The position numbers and the translations under genes are program-made. A DNA stretch of 14,102 bases. Source: Prevotellamassilia sp. Its GTDB lineage: Bacteria; Bacteroidota; Bacteroidia; Bacteroidales; Bacteroidaceae. Below the pieces are notes generated by a model. The model was given only the letters and a program-made list of their open reading frames with translations, made no database searches and had not been told where the DNA came from. Below are positions 13,148 to 14,102 of the stretch, piece by piece (position 1 is the stretch's first letter; every line of letters begins with the position of its first letter). The stretch spans positions 1 to 14,102 of the forward strand of contig VSQE01000064.1 of assembly GCA_009775705.1 (NCBI GenBank), written 5' to 3'.

Positions 13148-13327
13148 TCAATACTTACCGCCGTCCCTGCCGATATAGAAGTCTCCGCCCCGCCATTCCG
13201 TAAAGGGCAGCTCCTCCTGCAAATCGTAAAAACGGAGCACTTCCCCCCCCTCTAACTCCAGCACCTGATTGCGAAGTATTGTCCCGTCCTTCAAATGCAG
13301 CCTGCTGACCGCAATACGCTCCGTCAT
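13148..13327 (-). CDS. 59-residue protein coupled to DUF4296 gene
   Basis: A short gene on the minus strand, 59 residues, starting MTERIAVSRLHLKDGTILRN and ending IGRDGGKY. Its ATG (13327-13325) overlaps the stop of the DUF4296 gene as ATGA, the usual sign of translational coupling. The composition is that of a real folded protein (alternating beta-like stretches, PFTEWRGGDFY near the C-terminus). I do not recognise a function; from memory similar short proteins ending in a TEWRGGD-like stretch occur in Bacteroidales. It carries a run of eight G (plus-strand C at 13243-13250) spanning codons 26-29, where a slip would frameshift it. No membrane segment or signal peptide. Confidence 0.75.
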   Translation of the reverse strand: MTERIAVSRLHLKDGTILRNQVLELEGGEVLRFYDLQEELPFTEWRGGDFYIGRDGGKY

Positions 13328-14102
13328 TTCCGTAAGTCCTGACGTATGCGCTTACGGGGAAAATGCTGCATGCGCATCTCTTTCTCCTCGTCCGCCGACA
13401 AAGAGGGCAAAGACATAGAATCGCGCACCAAACCTTTGTTCACCCTGAGAGAATCGGCACCAGTCTCTCCGGCAGACACAGACACATCCTCAGGATGAGA
13501 ACGCGACAACACCGGATCCGACACCACCAGAAGTTTGGGCCGGTCCGACCATTCGGCATTCTGATAGATAAAGCCGAAAATGCTTTTCACCTGCCGTTTC
13601 CCGACCTGCATAACGATTTCCTGAGGCCCCGTTCCATAAAGATAATGAGAAGCCGAACCTATTGAATCGTTATCATATTTGACGGCTAAAAGCGCTATCG
13701 CCGACTTCATCCCTTCCCGATACATCCAACTGATATTGAACCTCCAGTGCAACCGGTCACCGGACCGAAGAAGAGAATCGGCTTTCTGCTCAAAAGTAAT
13801 CCTCCCGTTATCGACAGATGACAAGAGAAAGAACCGCCGGCCTCTCCAGAAATTGATACTGTCTTTTCCCGATGCGCCAACAGGTCCGTCACCGATACCT
13901 GCCATACCGGAAACCGACGGATCCGCATAACGCTTGTCCAGATTCCGGTATATTTTGAACAATTGCTCGGAGTGGCGCATATACCATTCCATAGACCTGT
14001 TGAAATCCTCCTCCGTAATCCCGTACTTACGATAGACCGAACGAGAATAAAACCTTGTATAATAATCTACGCTGTCGGCCGACATGGCAGCCATCGCCTG
14101 CG
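13324..14102 (-). CDS. DUF4296 domain protein, 5' end outside window
   Basis: The frame is open to the window edge, so the gene's start lies beyond 14102; an internal ATG at 14094 is unlikely to be the real start, because the codons before it (Gln-Ala) continue the frame into what looks like a helix. Seen from 14094, residues about 7-55 (DSVDYYTRFYSRSVYRKYGI, then YMRHSEQLFKIYRNLDKRY) match the Bacteroidetes DUF4296 domain, a helical region of unknown function found at the N-terminus of small, often lipid-anchored, proteins. A central beta-rich part follows (about 75-190), then a Ser/Glu/Lys-rich, probably disordered tail ending in a basic stretch (PRKRIRQDLRK). Whether it carries a lipobox cannot be seen here. 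Its stop overlaps the start of the 59-residue gene, so the two form an operon. Confidence 0.8.
   Translation of the reverse strand, partial: QAMAAMSADSVDYYTRFYSRSVYRKYGITEEDFNRSMEWYMRHSEQLFKIYRNLDKRYADPSVSGMAGIGDGPVGASGKDSINFWRGRRFFLLSSVDNGRITFEQKADSLLRSGDRLHWRFNISWMYREGMKSAIALLAVKYDNDSIGSASHYLYGTGPQEIVMQVGKRQVKSIFGFIYQNAEWSDRPKLLVVSDPVLSRSHPEDVSVSAGETGADSLRVNKGLVRDSMSLPSLSADEEKEMRMQHFPRKRIRQDLRK

Overview
The window looks like a piece of a Bacteroidales chromosome, most probably a gut Bacteroides or Phocaeicola. Three lines of evidence agree. Many genes are preceded by the Bacteroidetes housekeeping -7 element TAnnTTTG (or a TAnnTTCG variant) and lack a strong Shine-Dalgarno sequence. The protein families are typical of the order: OmpH lipoprotein, PorE-like TPR/propeller/OmpA lipoprotein, DUF3127, DUF4296, GH29 fucosidase, and a short Bacteroides-type SerA. 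The RNase P RNA is also readable. I see no transposase, integrase, CRISPR array or phage gene; this is ordinary core chromosome with a few curious spots.

Layout. 1-1156, minus strand: tRNA-Ser(CGA) with promoter and terminator, then (upstream of it) a two-gene unit of a 67-residue single-pass membrane protein and an OmpH/Skp-like lipoprotein. 1157-2311, minus: nagA. 2465-5859, plus, divergent from nagA: a PorE-like envelope lipoprotein followed 26 bases later by an NhaC-type antiporter. 5860-6387: a 528-base gap between convergent genes. It holds two tiny in-frame ORFs, three 19-bp palindromes spaced exactly 21 bp, and a terminator. 6388-7686, minus: a secreted GH29 alpha-L-fucosidase. 7776-8166, plus: RNase P RNA (rnpB). 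8315-11734, plus: serC, an atypical short serA, and a DUF1015 protein that may act on free serine. 11933-12307, plus: a DUF3127 protein with an SSB-like C-terminal tip. 12423-13115, plus: mtgA. 13148-14102, minus: a 59-residue protein translationally coupled (ATGA overlap) to a DUF4296 protein whose 5' end is beyond the window.

How the genes work together. The clearest pathway is serine synthesis: SerA oxidises 3-phosphoglycerate and SerC transaminates the product to O-phosphoserine. The DUF1015 protein probably belongs to the same pathway, perhaps as a SerK-like enzyme linking serine and O-phosphoserine. Both gaps inside this cluster contain hairpins, so expression may be graded along it. 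NagA and the fucosidase are lone sugar enzymes with no SusC/SusD pair or transporter beside them. The OmpH lipoprotein, PorE-like protein and MtgA all serve the cell envelope but sit in separate transcription units.

No clearly new multi-gene system is visible. The best leads are the 21-bp-phased palindrome array, the ser cluster with its non-canonical SerA active site and DUF1015 partner, the SSB-like tail on the DUF3127 protein, and the 59-residue gene carrying a G8 tract.
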